Source: Clostridium sp. AM34-11AC (GTDB lineage Bacteria; Bacillota; Clostridia; Lachnospirales; Lachnospiraceae). From it: 64,000 nucleotides of DNA. The notes under the pieces were generated by a model. It was not told where the DNA came from. It did not search any database and was given only the letters and a program-made list of their open reading frames with translations. The stretch is taken from the NCBI RefSeq assembly GCF_003435375.1, contig NZ_QWGL01000002.1, positions 89,943 through 153,942 of the forward strand. The letters are read 5' to 3'. Positions 1 to 8,909 of the stretch are shown piece after piece (within the stretch, counting starts at the first letter, position 1; the number at the start of each line of letters is the position of its first letter). A program made the translations under genes and the position numbers.

Positions 1-1
1 T

Positions 2-448
2 CTGGAAAAGCAGGGGGCATCCGGAACCTACGTGATGGTGGAGGACGCAAGAAAGCTTGACGATTTCTTTTCCTTCGACCGGATCCTCTTAGACGCGCCC
101 TGCAGCGGAAGCGGAACCGTAGAAGTGCGGGACGGTGTCTGCCGGACAAAAATCTCAAAGGAACTTGTGGAAAGATCCGCGAGAACCCAGGAAGAACTGT
201 TAAAAAAAGCGCTGAAGCTCTTAAAATCCGGACATGAGATGGTCTACTCCACCTGCTCAATCTTAAAAGAGGAGAATGAAGGTCTCTTAAAGCGCGTGTT
301 AAAGAGTTCAGGCGGAGAACTTGTGCCGATCGGGGAAGAGTGGACGAAGGAACTTCCGTTACTTCCGAATGCGATGCCGGGGACGCTCCTTGTGGGACCG
401 AATGACCTCTTTGAGGGATTCTTTGTGGCGAAGATCAGAAAAAAATAG
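2..448 (+). CDS. RsmB/RsmF-family rRNA cytosine-C5 methyltransferase, C-terminal part
   Basis: This reading frame is already open at the left edge, so only the last 148 codons are present. It encodes the end of a NOP2/Sun-family SAM-dependent methyltransferase that modifies cytosine in rRNA. The fragment holds the DAPCSGSG motif and, about 60 residues later, YSTCS. In this family the TC cysteine is the nucleophile and the PC cysteine helps release the product. It ends with the usual EGFFVAKIRK-type tail, so the 3' end is intact. Family is confident; RsmB versus RsmF cannot be separated from this half. The stop codon lies in the arm of an intrinsic terminator. Confidence 0.9.
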   Translation: MEKQGASGTYVMVEDARKLDDFFSFDRILLDAPCSGSGTVEVRDGVCRTKISKELVERSARTQEELLKKALKLLKSGHEMVYSTCSILKEENEGLLKRVLKSSGGELVPIGEEWTKELPLLPNAMPGTLLVGPNDLFEGFFVAKIRKK

Positions 449-476
449 AGGCTCAGAGGAGAGCTTCTATTTTTTT
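446..476 (+). terminator. Intrinsic terminator of the methyltransferase gene
   Basis: A 9-bp stem (TAGAGGCTC pairing GAGCTTCTA, one G-U) with a 6-nt loop is followed by seven Ts. It begins in the stop codon. Confidence 0.8.
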
Positions 477-496
477 GCAAAAAACGCTTTAAGTTT

Positions 497-1882
497 TTAT
501 GCCGCCCTGTGGTTCTCAACCTCGATCCGTTTCAGCTCAGGCAAGACCGTGATCAGCATCGTGAGAATGCAGGCGGTTCCGCCGATGACATTGGAAACCG
601 GCTCGGCGAGGAATACGCCGTCGGTTCCCATATGCATGGCGTAGGGGAGAAAGTAGGTCAGCGGTACAACGATGAATACCTTGCGGAGCAGGGAGAAGAA
701 GATCGCAAAGACCTTCTTGTTCAGGGATTTAAATACCGCCTGACCGATGTACTGGAGGTCCATAAAGATAAAAGCTGCAAAATACATGTTCAGCGCCGGA
801 ACTGCATCCTGGATTAGCGCCGTGTCCGAGCTGAAAATACGGATCAGCGTTTCCGGGATGAGAATGATCATGCTCCACATGACGGCCGTGTAACCGAAAA
901 CGAGGAGACTCATGATCAGAATGGATTTCCGCACACGTCCCGGTCTGCGGGCACCGTAGTTGTAGCTCAGGATCGGGGAAGTTCCCTCTACCATGGCGTG
1001 GATCGGTGTCTCAACAAGCTGGCGCACACTGGAGATGATGGTCATGACGGAGATATAGATATCACCGCCGGTGACGGAAAGAATATTGTTGCAGCAGATC
1101 GTCACGAGACTGTTTGTGAGCTGCATGATAAATCCGGCAGCGCCGAGGCTGAGGATATTTTTCGCGTGCCCGGTACATTCCGGGATCTCATTCTTATGAA
1201 GGAACCGCAGCTTCAACTCGGATTTTTTCGTGAGGAAAAACACGACGAAGGCGGCGGACAGGCACTGGGAGATCACGGTGGCGATAGCCGCGCCGCGGAC
1301 ACCGAGTCCGAGGGCAAAAATAAAGAGCGGATCAAGTACCAGATTCGTTCCGGCACCGATCGCGACGGATAACATGCCGATGCTGGAGTAGCCCTGGGCG
1401 TTGATAAACGGGTTCATTCCGACCGCGATCATCGACGGCAGGGTTCCGATCAGATAGAGCATCATATACGGATAGGCGTAAACGATGGCCTCAGCGGAAG
1501 CGCCGAAGAGGATCAGGATCGGGCGGGCGAAGAGAAAGCCGACCGTCATCAGGATCATAGCGCAGACACAGAGCATCGTAAAAGAAGTGTTCATAATACA
1601 CCTTGCTGTGTCAGGGTCCTTCTTCCCGCGGAAGATCGAGAAGAGCGGCGCACCGCCGGTTCCAAAGAGATTGCTGAAGGCTGTGATGATGACAATGATC
1701 GGAAAACATAAGCCGACCGCGCCGAGAGCGGCTGTTCCGATTTCAGGGATCCGCGCGATGTAGATGCGGTCCACGATATTATATAGAAGGTTTAAGATCT
1801 GGGCAACCAGCATGGGGAGCGCGGCTCCGAGTATATTGCCCGTTATGGTTCCGTTTTCAAAATCAATACGTTTCATATGCAT
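497..1882 (-). CDS. MATE family multidrug/Na+ efflux transporter
   Basis: A 461-residue polytopic membrane protein of the MATE (MatE) family, cation-coupled exporters of drugs or metabolites. It starts with the typical N-terminal GNILGAALPMLVAQILNLLYNIVDRIYI helix region, and about twelve hydrophobic segments run through the protein in two homologous halves. Length is normal for the family. The upstream AGGAAA supports the first ATG at 1882; an alternative ATG lies two codons in. It is transcribed away from the adjacent LysR regulator, an arrangement that usually means the regulator controls it. The substrate is unknown. Confidence 0.9.
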   Translation of the reverse strand: MHMKRIDFENGTITGNILGAALPMLVAQILNLLYNIVDRIYIARIPEIGTAALGAVGLCFPIIVIITAFSNLFGTGGAPLFSIFRGKKDPDTARCIMNTSFTMLCVCAMILMTVGFLFARPILILFGASAEAIVYAYPYMMLYLIGTLPSMIAVGMNPFINAQGYSSIGMLSVAIGAGTNLVLDPLFIFALGLGVRGAAIATVISQCLSAAFVVFFLTKKSELKLRFLHKNEIPECTGHAKNILSLGAAGFIMQLTNSLVTICCNNILSVTGGDIYISVMTIISSVRQLVETPIHAMVEGTSPILSYNYGARRPGRVRKSILIMSLLVFGYTAVMWSMIILIPETLIRIFSSDTALIQDAVPALNMYFAAFIFMDLQYIGQAVFKSLNKKVFAIFFSLLRKVFIVVPLTYFLPYAMHMGTDGVFLAEPVSNVIGGTACILTMLITVLPELKRIEVENHRAA

Positions 1883-1934
1883 GATAGATTTCCTGTAACG
1901 ATTTGATCCTTTCTAAATTTTTTCTTGCATTTCA

Positions 1935-1963
1935 AGTATAGCATCCCCTATAATATATGTAAA
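1935..1963 (-). promoter_or_regulatory. Promoter for the MATE gene
   Basis: On the minus strand TTTACA and TATACT are separated by 17 bp, upstream of the MATE start. The shared 235-bp intergenic region is very AT-rich and holds the palindrome TATTATATAATA, a possible LysR-contact region; no single T-N11-A box stands out. Confidence 0.6.
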
Positions 1964-2117
1964 TTATTGTTTTTGTATAGAAATATAATAAATATTATAT
2001 AATATAAGAAGATTCTTTACATTCAGACTATGATGTTTACGATCCGGGATCCAGATCCCACAATTCGCACTGTTGCGGGAGTGGAGGTCCGCAGATCGCC
2101 GGTCAGAAGGAGAGACT

Positions 2118-2963
2118 ATGGAGATCAGACAGTTAGAATACTTCCGGGCCATCGTTGACGCCGGAACCATCAGTGGGGCGGCGAGGGAGCTTCATATGAC
2201 ACAGCCGCCGTTAAGCTACCAGATGAAAATGCTGGAGGAGGAACTTCAGGTGCCGCTTTTTATCCGCGGTATGAAGCATATCACACTGACGGAGGCGGGA
2301 AAAACGCTCTACGAACAGGCGGGAAAGATCCTGATGCTCTCGGAGGTAACGAAGCGGGAGGTCATAAAATCGAGTCAGGCGGCGACGATCCATATCGGAA
2401 TGACTCCGTCCACCGTGTCCATGATGTCCCATTACCTGATGCGTTTTGCAAAAAGTCATCCCAATATTCATTTTGATATCCACGAGGGATCCACATTCAC
2501 TATGAGGGATCAGCTTGAGAACCGGATCCTCGACCTCACGACCCTGCGCACGCCAATTACGTTAAGGGGCTGTGAGACGAAAACTCTGGCCGAGGAACGC
2601 CTTCTCGCCATGGCAGTTCCGGAGTTCCCTCTTTTAAAAGGACGCGCATCGCTGCATCTGCAGGAGCTCTCGGAACAGCCCCTGATCCTGTCCCACCGGT
2701 TTCAGAAATATATCGCCTCGAAGTTTGAGGAGGCGGGACTTGTCTGCGATATCTACCTTGCCTGTGAAGATGCAAGGACCGCGATCACGATGGCGGAACG
2801 GGGAATGGGGATCGCGATCCTGCCGACTTCGATGCTGGAACTTTCTGATAAGCTGAAAGCATGTGAGGTCAGTGATGCTGATTTTACAACAGAGGTTCTT
2901 CTCGCCTGGAGAAAAAGTCGGATTTCGTCGGAAATACAGGAATTTCTGGAATTTTGGAATTGA
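2118..2963 (+). CDS. LysR family transcriptional regulator
   Basis: A 281-residue LysR-type regulator. The N-terminal winged HTH reads METRQ-like MEIRQLEYFRAIVDAGTISGAA with the MTQPPLSYQMKMLEEEL recognition region, followed by a periplasmic-binding-type effector domain from about residue 90. The start at 2118 is chosen because AAGGAGA lies 5 nt upstream and the LysR domain begins there. It is divergent from the MATE exporter, so its likely role is control of that gene in response to a small molecule. The ligand is not predictable. Confidence 0.92.
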   Translation: MEIRQLEYFRAIVDAGTISGAARELHMTQPPLSYQMKMLEEELQVPLFIRGMKHITLTEAGKTLYEQAGKILMLSEVTKREVIKSSQAATIHIGMTPSTVSMMSHYLMRFAKSHPNIHFDIHEGSTFTMRDQLENRILDLTTLRTPITLRGCETKTLAEERLLAMAVPEFPLLKGRASLHLQELSEQPLILSHRFQKYIASKFEEAGLVCDIYLACEDARTAITMAERGMGIAILPTSMLELSDKLKACEVSDADFTTEVLLAWRKSRISSEIQEFLEFWN

Positions 2964-3138
2964 GAAATGTATTCGTGGAATGCATGAATCTTGCAAAATA
3001 ATCTTGTAAGTAGCTTCTATAGGCAGATTATACGAGCAATTTTCTGAAATATGTGCCATAATGAGAAATAATGAAAAGCTTCATATTATAAAACATGTCA
3101 GATACAGAGAGTCTGACAGAACAGGAGAGGAATCGTTC

Positions 3139-3717
3139 ATGAAGTATGATCTGGAACATTATGGGCAATATTTAGCAGAATGCGAGAAAAGTAAAAATAC
3201 GATCGAAAAGTATCTGAGAGATGTGCGGACTTTCCTGATATTTTCAGGAGAACGAGAGCTGAGCAAGGAGATCATCTTGGAGTATAAAAAACTCCTCATA
3301 GAAGAATATCGGACTTCCAGCGTAAATTCCATGCTGATCGCGGTGAATGGATATCTGAGCTGGATCGGCCGGGACGATCTCCGGGTGCGCGTGTGCAGAA
3401 TGCAGAGACTGATCTTTCGAGAGGAGGAGCGGGAACTGACGCGCGAAGAGTGCCAGAGGCTTCTTATGACCGCGAACCGGGAGAATCGCGGGCGTCTGTT
3501 CTGCATCCTTCAGACCATCGCGGGAACGGGGATGCGGATCGGGGAATTAAAATATCTGACAGCGGAGACTCTGGAGGAGCGAAAGATACGGATCGATTTT
3601 AAAGGAAAAGTGCGGATTATCCTGATTCCAAGGTCACTTCTGATCATCCTGAAGGACTACTGCCGAAAGCACAAGATCAAGGAAGGAAGTATTTTCCGCT
3701 CAAGGAACGGAAGATAA
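3139..3717 (+). pseudogene. Tyrosine recombinase (phage integrase family), truncated before the active-site tyrosine
   Basis: The 192-residue product has the N-terminal SAM-like core-binding domain (about residues 1-90) and the start of the catalytic domain: the first catalytic Arg is in GTGMRIGEL and the beta-strand Lys in KGKVR. It stops after FRSRNGR, so the HxxR box and the nucleophilic Tyr are absent. A family member would run about 90 residues further. The start follows AGGAGAGG at 3123. It probably cannot cut DNA. Such enzymes often mobilise or invert neighbouring DNA; the adjacent surface-protein locus makes a former invertase an inference worth noting. Confidence 0.75.
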
Positions 3718-3777
3718 CTTTAGAAAGCATAAAAGTATACAGATTTCATGTAAGAACGATGCATACTCTTTTAAGAC

Positions 3778-3823
3778 AAGCCGTTCATGACATAATACAC
3801 ATTATGTCATGAACGGCTTTTTT
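3778..3823 (+). terminator. Strong hairpin terminator, perfect 19-bp stem
   Basis: A perfect 19-bp inverted repeat (3778-3796 with 3801-3819) around a 4-nt loop runs into T5. The stem is unusually long and fully paired for a simple terminator. Confidence 0.8.
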
Positions 3824-3825
3824 GA

Positions 3826-4329
3826 ATGAAAAAATGTATGATCGGAGAACGATACGGAAGTCTTGTGGTAATTGAAAAAGTGAAGATTCCGGGAAAACTG
3901 AAAACCTATTGGCGGTGCCGGTGTGACTGCGGGAATACATGCACCTTGGAAGATTCTCACCTGAAAAACGGACATACGAAGAGCTGTGGATGCAGAAGAC
4001 GGATCCGACTCCAGGAAAAACGCCTCGATCCCACCGGATAGCGGTACGGCAGGCTTGTCGTTCTGGGACCGGCAGCGGGAACGGCAGAAAAAATGTGATG
4101 GCGCAGTGGAGCAAAGCGGATCGTCCGAAGGGGATCGCGCGGATCGTCCGGTCATCGCGGAGTATACAGAAGAGAAAACAACCGATGGAGAGCATCCATT
4201 GGCTTTCAGGGAAAGTCCTACAATCTTGGCAGCTTCGCAACCTATGAGGAGGCAGTTCAGGCGCGGCTGGACGCGGAAAAGCGGTTATATGATCCATTTT
4301 TAGCGAAATATCGCGAAGAAAATTCCTGA
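3826..4329 (+). pseudogene. AP2-domain/zinc-motif DNA-binding protein, broken by two in-frame stops
   Basis: A single frame runs from 3826 to 4329 but is interrupted by TAG at 4039 and TGA at 4096. The first part has GERYGSLVVIE followed by a YWRCRCDCGN...TKSCGC cysteine motif. After the TAG comes a second RYGRLVVLG, and after the TGA an AP2-like domain (GHRGVYRRENNRWRASIGF, YNLGSF). This architecture belongs to phage and mobile-element homing-endonuclease-related proteins. There is no ribosome site at 3826, which abuts the upstream terminator. It is a decayed gene; the surviving 71-codon piece is unlikely to be functional. Confidence 0.75.
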
Positions 4330-4463
4330 GGACGCAGGGGGATCACAATACTGATAAAAACACTTCCAACCGCAGGAATACCGGGCAGCTTTGCTGCATA
4401 GAATGCAGTTTAGGGAGTGATTTTTATAAATTTTTAAGGAGCAAGGGGGAAAGGAGGAGCTTT

Positions 4464-4505
4464 GTGAGCATACAGAGGCAGAAGAATCCTGTGTGCAGCA
4501 ATTGA
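4464..4505 (+). other. Possible 13-codon leader ORF upstream of the surface operon
   Basis: A GTG codon sits 6 nt after AAAGGAGG and opens a 13-codon frame ending in TGA at 4503. It is about 75 bp before the first surface gene. The ribosome site is strong, but nothing else shows that it is translated. The rest of 4330-4578 shows a TTGACT (4511) without a convincing -10 and an inverted pair GTAACTG/CAGTTAC (about 4520-4546). Confidence 0.25.
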
Positions 4506-4578
4506 AATATTGACTCACAGTAACTGTTCGACAGAGATACAGTTACGATCCACGATTCAAAGAAGGAGGAAAAGAGAG

Positions 4579-5261
4579 ATGAAGAAGCGCGGAATGAAAA
4601 AACGTGTTATGGCAGCACTCATGACGGCCTGTATGGTCGTTGGGTCTGTGCCGGGAGTGTCGTTGGCGGATGTGTCGGGTGAACCATCTGGTACGCTGAC
4701 ACCGGCTGCAAAGAAACATAACTTTGATGGAACAGCGTCAACAGAAGCAGCCCCGGATATTGAGCTTAACAAGACAGCTGCATATAACGGAACATTTACT
4801 GAGAACGGTCAGACAGAACTTACAAAGACCTTTGAGGTTGGAACGAAACTCACGCTTGCGGATATTCCTGCATCCAAGGGTAAGAGCAGCAGTTACAGCG
4901 ATCAGACCTGGGATAAATTCCCGGTTGGATATATTGTAGGAAAAGATGGAACGACCTTCACGATCACCTACAAGTGGAGATCAAGCGGCAGTGGCAGTGA
5001 TTATGACTATAGCACCTCCACAAGAGGCAAAGCCACAAACGCAGCTGGTAAGTCCGGACGTTGGATCTTAGAGGGCGGCGAGTTCACGGAGGATAACGGG
5101 ACAACACAAGAGGACACATGTACACCGGCTGGCATGAGATCGACGGCAAGTGGTATTACTTCAACACAGCATCCGACAAGGGAACACTTGGCGCAATACT
5201 TGCGAACACCACAACACCGGATGGATATCAGGTAGATGCAAATGGAGCATGGATCCGGTAA
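4579..5261 (+). pseudogene. Secreted cell-wall-binding-repeat protein with a frameshift
   Basis: The start at 4579 follows GAAGGAGG and gives a signal peptide (KKRVMAALMTACMVVGSVPGVSLA). The first frame continues with a Thr/Ser/Gly-rich region to about residue 175, then becomes nonsense and stops at 5235. From about 5112 a different frame encodes GHMYTGWHEIDGKWYYFN...DGYQVDANGAWIR, a typical choline/glucan-binding-type repeat, ending at 5261. So the intact protein would be a secreted wall-binding protein; the present sequence needs a one-base shift near 5090-5115. The restored stop overlaps the sortase start by about 26 bp, which fits an operon. A sequencing error or phase variation could also explain the break. 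Confidence 0.75.
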
Positions 5262-5958
5262 TTCCGGCAGGAAACCTTCATGGCTCACCGGGCGCGGGAT
5301 CCTCATAGCAGTCATGTTTCTTTTGGGACTGGGAATTTTTCTGTACCCGCATATCTGTGACTGGTACTATCAGTATCAGTTCAACAAGGCGATCGCGGCG
5401 TATGACCGGTTTCAGGGGATCGACTGCGAAGGAATGATCCAGGCGGCCAGAGAGTACAATGAAAGACTTGCAAAGAAAGAGGAACAGTTTCTGGTTCCCG
5501 CAGAGGAACGGGAGGAGCTTGACCACCTTCTAGATCCATGGGAAACAGGGATGATGGGATATGTGGACATTCCGAAGATCGGGGTCCACGTTCCCATTTA
5601 CCACGGAACGGAAGAGCGGGCGCTTCAGTCGGGCGCCGGTTTCTGGTATGGGACAAGCCTGCCGGTGGGCGGTGAAAATACCCATTGTGTGCTGGCCGCC
5701 CATAACGGTCTTGTGAAGGCGAAACTGTTCACTGACCTGGACAAACTAGAAGTGGGAGATCGGTTCACTCTGGATGTCTTAAACGAGACATTCACGTATG
5801 AGGTGGATCAGATCCTCGTAACACTTCCGGAAGAGACGGAAGAACTTTATGTCCAGAACGGAAAAGACCTTGTGACGCTTTATACCTGTACTCCGTATGG
5901 GGTAAATACCCACAGGCTCCTTGTCCGCGGACACCGGGTAACAGAACCGGAAGAATGA
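5236..5958 (+). CDS. Class C (pilus-type) sortase
   Basis: A 240-residue membrane-anchored transpeptidase that would join pilin subunits through their C-terminal sorting motifs. One N-terminal membrane segment (about residues 18-38) precedes the extracytoplasmic domain. The lid-type DPW motif is at LDPWETG. The catalytic His lies in LAAHNGL (a variant of the usual TGHRGL), the Cys in LVTLYTCTPYG and the Arg in HRLLVRG. Unlike many class C sortases it lacks a second, C-terminal membrane helix. It overlaps the preceding frameshifted gene and precedes three sorting-signal proteins, its likely substrates. A second ATG at 5242 is an alternative start. Confidence 0.9.
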   Translation: MQMEHGSGNSGRKPSWLTGRGILIAVMFLLGLGIFLYPHICDWYYQYQFNKAIAAYDRFQGIDCEGMIQAAREYNERLAKKEEQFLVPAEEREELDHLLDPWETGMMGYVDIPKIGVHVPIYHGTEERALQSGAGFWYGTSLPVGGENTHCVLAAHNGLVKAKLFTDLDKLEVGDRFTLDVLNETFTYEVDQILVTLPEETEELYVQNGKDLVTLYTCTPYGVNTHRLLVRGHRVTEPEE

Positions 5959-6034
5959 TGGAAAAAATGCGCCGGTTCACAAAAAGTGAAAACGGAGCTT
6001 TTTTCGACATAAATTGACATGGAGGGAATCGAAA

Positions 6035-7870
6035 ATGAAAAAGAAAATGAACAAGGTTTTAGTAGTCTGCACAGCGGCAGCAGCGATGACAGCATTTTCA
6101 GGAACCGCTTTTGGGGCAACTCTCGATCTGGAGTCAAAGACAGCGGTTGCTGACGCGAAGGATGGAGCCGGGGATATCCAGGAGGCCATAAATCAGATCT
6201 CGGGGAACGGAAATAAAGATGGGTGGACCATCAAAATAAAGTCTGGTACATATGACCGATTTACAATTCCGGCAGATTTTAAGAACATCACGGTTGAGGG
6301 AGAGAAAAACAGCGTTATTCAGGTGATGAATGCGTCAGTGGCAGACAACCTTTCAGATGCTGGCGGAATTAACGCGTTTGGCAGTAATATTACTTTAAAA
6401 GGACTTACAATTGATGCTGGAAATGTACCGGCTGAAGAGGGAAAGTTTACAGCAGCGGTTTCCAATCACAATGGCGCAGTAGGTGGAACTGGCTTTTCTC
6501 TTCATGTTGAAAACTGTACGATCAAGGGAACAGATTCACAATTTGCGGATGGTATTTTATTTGACAGTCCGGGATTTGATGTGAAAAATTGTAAAATTTC
6601 AGGTTTTAAGCAGGCAGTTGAATTCTTTGGAGATAATTTTGTAGTTCCGGAATCTGGAAATATGGTCAGTGGGAATACGTTCCGTGACTGTAGCTTTGCT
6701 ATTCATGGATATTTTGGCGGCGGCTCGGATGGCGGAGTGCTGAGTTTTAAGAATAATAAGGTAACCGGTACGGATGATCTGCGCGCCAAAGTAGTGATTC
6801 AGGATCAGAGTAATACAGGGGCTGTTCGCGCGGATATCTCTGGAAACACATTTGTGAATGCACTTGTGGGACTTGTGAATCTGAGAGAAAACGGGAAAAC
6901 GATCTCACCAGTATTGACCTCCAATGAGATGGGCGCAAACAGTTTTTATGTTGAGGCGGTGGAGCCGGGAACCATTGAATTTTATGCGACATATCATGCG
7001 CCGGAGAACAGCGAAGGCTGCTGGAGAGTGACAGGAATTGAAGATTTTGGCATTGATGCCGGATTAAATCCGGATGGATCCAAAGCAAAGATCGAGGAGT
7101 TGGTGGATGCAGCGAATGAAAGTGGATCCAGAACGTTGAGCATTACGGGAATTGATGAAAACAATCTGATCAAAACGTTCACTTATTTTAAAGATGGAAT
7201 TTACTGGGACAGCGATAAGGAAAGTAAACCGTCGGTGGACAAAAAAGCGGATGGTCAGGACCGTATCGAGGCAGCAAGGCCAGGAGATGTTATTTCTTTT
7301 ACACTGGAATCCAATCTGCCGCAGTCACTGTCAGCGCAGGTAAAAAGACGTACTCCAAATGACGACAGACCAGATGATGACAGACCATATATTATAGAAA
7401 AGCAGTCTTATCAGCTGATATTCCATGATAAGATGAGCAGTAATCTTTCTCTTAATCAGGCTACATTGAAAGTCGAAATCATGAATAATGGAAAGCTTGT
7501 GGAACTGCCGGAGAAATATTACATGGTGCGTACAGATCTTGAAGGTGAGACTTTCCGGGTAACAGTAGGACTTGTGGCAGCGTTTAATGATGGTCAGATC
7601 TCGTATGATCAGCTGAAGAATGCGGCACAGATCGTCGTATCTTATGACGCAACGGTAAAAGACAGTGTTATCAATGGAGACAAGGTGGAGAACCGTGCAT
7701 GGGTCAACGACAGCGAAGAGGATATCGTTGACGGCCCGGTCATCGATCCAGATGTTCCGTCCACCGGTGGAGTTGGAACAAAAGCCTTCACAGCAGCAGG
7801 AATCGCCCTGATGGGAGTTGCAGCAGGTGCTGTGATCGTGACAGGTAAGAAAAAGAAAGAAGAACAGTAA
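6035..7870 (+). CDS. Surface protein: beta-helix region, isopeptide D2 domain, VPSTGG anchor
   Basis: A 611-residue exported protein. The start at 6035 follows GGAGGG. A signal peptide (KKKMNKVLVVCTAAAAMTAFSGTAFG) is followed by a region of short turns and hydrophobic strands (about residues 30-290) that reads like a right-handed parallel beta-helix. Residues about 405-565 match a fimbrial isopeptide-forming D2 domain (KKADGQDRIEAARPGDVISF ... VENRAWVND). The C-terminus is VPSTGG, a hydrophobic helix and KKKKEE. It probably serves as a tip or backbone subunit for the adjacent sortase. Which role it has cannot be told from sequence. Confidence 0.85.
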   Translation: MKKKMNKVLVVCTAAAAMTAFSGTAFGATLDLESKTAVADAKDGAGDIQEAINQISGNGNKDGWTIKIKSGTYDRFTIPADFKNITVEGEKNSVIQVMNASVADNLSDAGGINAFGSNITLKGLTIDAGNVPAEEGKFTAAVSNHNGAVGGTGFSLHVENCTIKGTDSQFADGILFDSPGFDVKNCKISGFKQAVEFFGDNFVVPESGNMVSGNTFRDCSFAIHGYFGGGSDGGVLSFKNNKVTGTDDLRAKVVIQDQSNTGAVRADISGNTFVNALVGLVNLRENGKTISPVLTSNEMGANSFYVEAVEPGTIEFYATYHAPENSEGCWRVTGIEDFGIDAGLNPDGSKAKIEELVDAANESGSRTLSITGIDENNLIKTFTYFKDGIYWDSDKESKPSVDKKADGQDRIEAARPGDVISFTLESNLPQSLSAQVKRRTPNDDRPDDDRPYIIEKQSYQLIFHDKMSSNLSLNQATLKVEIMNNGKLVELPEKYYMVRTDLEGETFRVTVGLVAAFNDGQISYDQLKNAAQIVVSYDATVKDSVINGDKVENRAWVNDSEEDIVDGPVIDPDVPSTGGVGTKAFTAAGIALMGVAAGAVIVTGKKKKEEQ

Positions 7871-7916
7871 TTCAGACTTTTCGGATTGTTGCTAGTTATG
7901 AGAACGAGGTAGAGAC

Positions 7917-8870
7917 ATGAAAAAATCATGGAAAAGTTTCATGACCGTCACCGCAGCCGCTGCTGCGATGACGGCTGCCATGGCATTTTCTTCGTTGGCG
8001 GCTGTGGCGAAGGTAGATGATGACCTTCCGGAAAACCGTCATATCGTATCGGTAGCCTCCGGCGGATATGAGACGGGATTCCAGATCAAGGCGGCTCATG
8101 GCGCGGACATCTACGAGACGACAAGTTATCCGATCGATAAAAAGGCAGACGGCGAGGATGAGATCGGAACCGTAAGTCAGGGAAAGAAGATCGAGTTTAC
8201 ACTGAACTCCAGTCTTCCAAAGCTGCTTGCACGCTATGTTGTAACGGCATCTAACGCCTCACCGGCAAACTCCGCAAGGGAGATTCGCAAAGTCCGCGTA
8301 CACAGTGCGTCCGGCGCGGGAACAGTCCGCGTACACAGCGCGTCCAGTGCGGAGACAGTCCGTGTGTACAGCGCGTCCGGTGCCCAGTTCCTTTTAGCAG
8401 ATGAAAAATATGCGATCCCGGATTCTGTTGTGGAGACCATGGTCTTCCACGATGAGATGAACCGGTATCTGAAGTTTATCGACGGTACGCTCCGTGTGAC
8501 TGCGGGCAGGGATGGAAAAGAAGTTCCTTCCGGGTATTACACGGTAACAGCCAGTGGTTCCAACGCATTCCGGGTTGAGGTTGATCTTGTAAACCTCTTT
8601 AATACCGGAATCATCGATTATGAAGATCTGACGGGTGAAAATCCGATTACAGTGACCTATGAAGCGATCGTGACAGACGACGCGATCCAGGGGGACGAGC
8701 TGTTTAACGAAGCCTGGATCAACGATGGAGAACATGATTCCGTGGAAGGTGATGTCCTTGATAAGAAGGTTCCGTCCACAGGCGGAACGGGACGGGGACT
8801 GTACACGGGTCTGGGACTCCTGTTTATGGTCACAGCGGCAGCAGCATGGAAGAGAAAAAGAAGCATATAG
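7917..8870 (+). CDS. D2-domain pilin-like protein with VPSTGG anchor and internal repeats
   Basis: A 317-residue exported protein with a signal peptide (about residues 1-30), a D2-type isopeptide domain beginning at KKADGEDEIGTVSQGKKIEF, the EAWINDG motif and a C-terminal VPSTGG, membrane helix and RKRS tail. It is a shorter relative of the preceding gene product, 46 bp downstream in the same direction, so the two look like subunits of one fibre. Three 11-residue repeats of the form VRVHSASGAGT interrupt the domain at about residues 125-157. Start at 7917 after GAGGTAGAG. Confidence 0.85.
   Translation: MKKSWKSFMTVTAAAAAMTAAMAFSSLAAVAKVDDDLPENRHIVSVASGGYETGFQIKAAHGADIYETTSYPIDKKADGEDEIGTVSQGKKIEFTLNSSLPKLLARYVVTASNASPANSAREIRKVRVHSASGAGTVRVHSASSAETVRVYSASGAQFLLADEKYAIPDSVVETMVFHDEMNRYLKFIDGTLRVTAGRDGKEVPSGYYTVTASGSNAFRVEVDLVNLFNTGIIDYEDLTGENPITVTYEAIVTDDAIQGDELFNEAWINDGEHDSVEGDVLDKKVPSTGGTGRGLYTGLGLLFMVTAAAAWKRKRSI
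8291..8386 (+). repeat. Three in-frame 33-bp tandem repeats inside a pilin gene
   Basis: About three copies of a unit beginning GTCCGCGTACACAG encode VRVHSASGAGT, VRVHSASSAET and VRVYSASGA. Copy-number change by slippage would keep the frame and alter an exposed loop. Confidence 0.8.
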
Positions 8871-8909
8871 ATCAGATACAGAAATCGATGTAGAAGGAAG
8901 GAATCCAAG

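Noticed and set aside
4519..4546. GTAACTGTTC ... CAGTTAC pair before the surface operon, as a mini R1 repeat
   Set aside because: Only the outermost 7-10 bases match, the body of R1 is absent and the flanks show no duplication.
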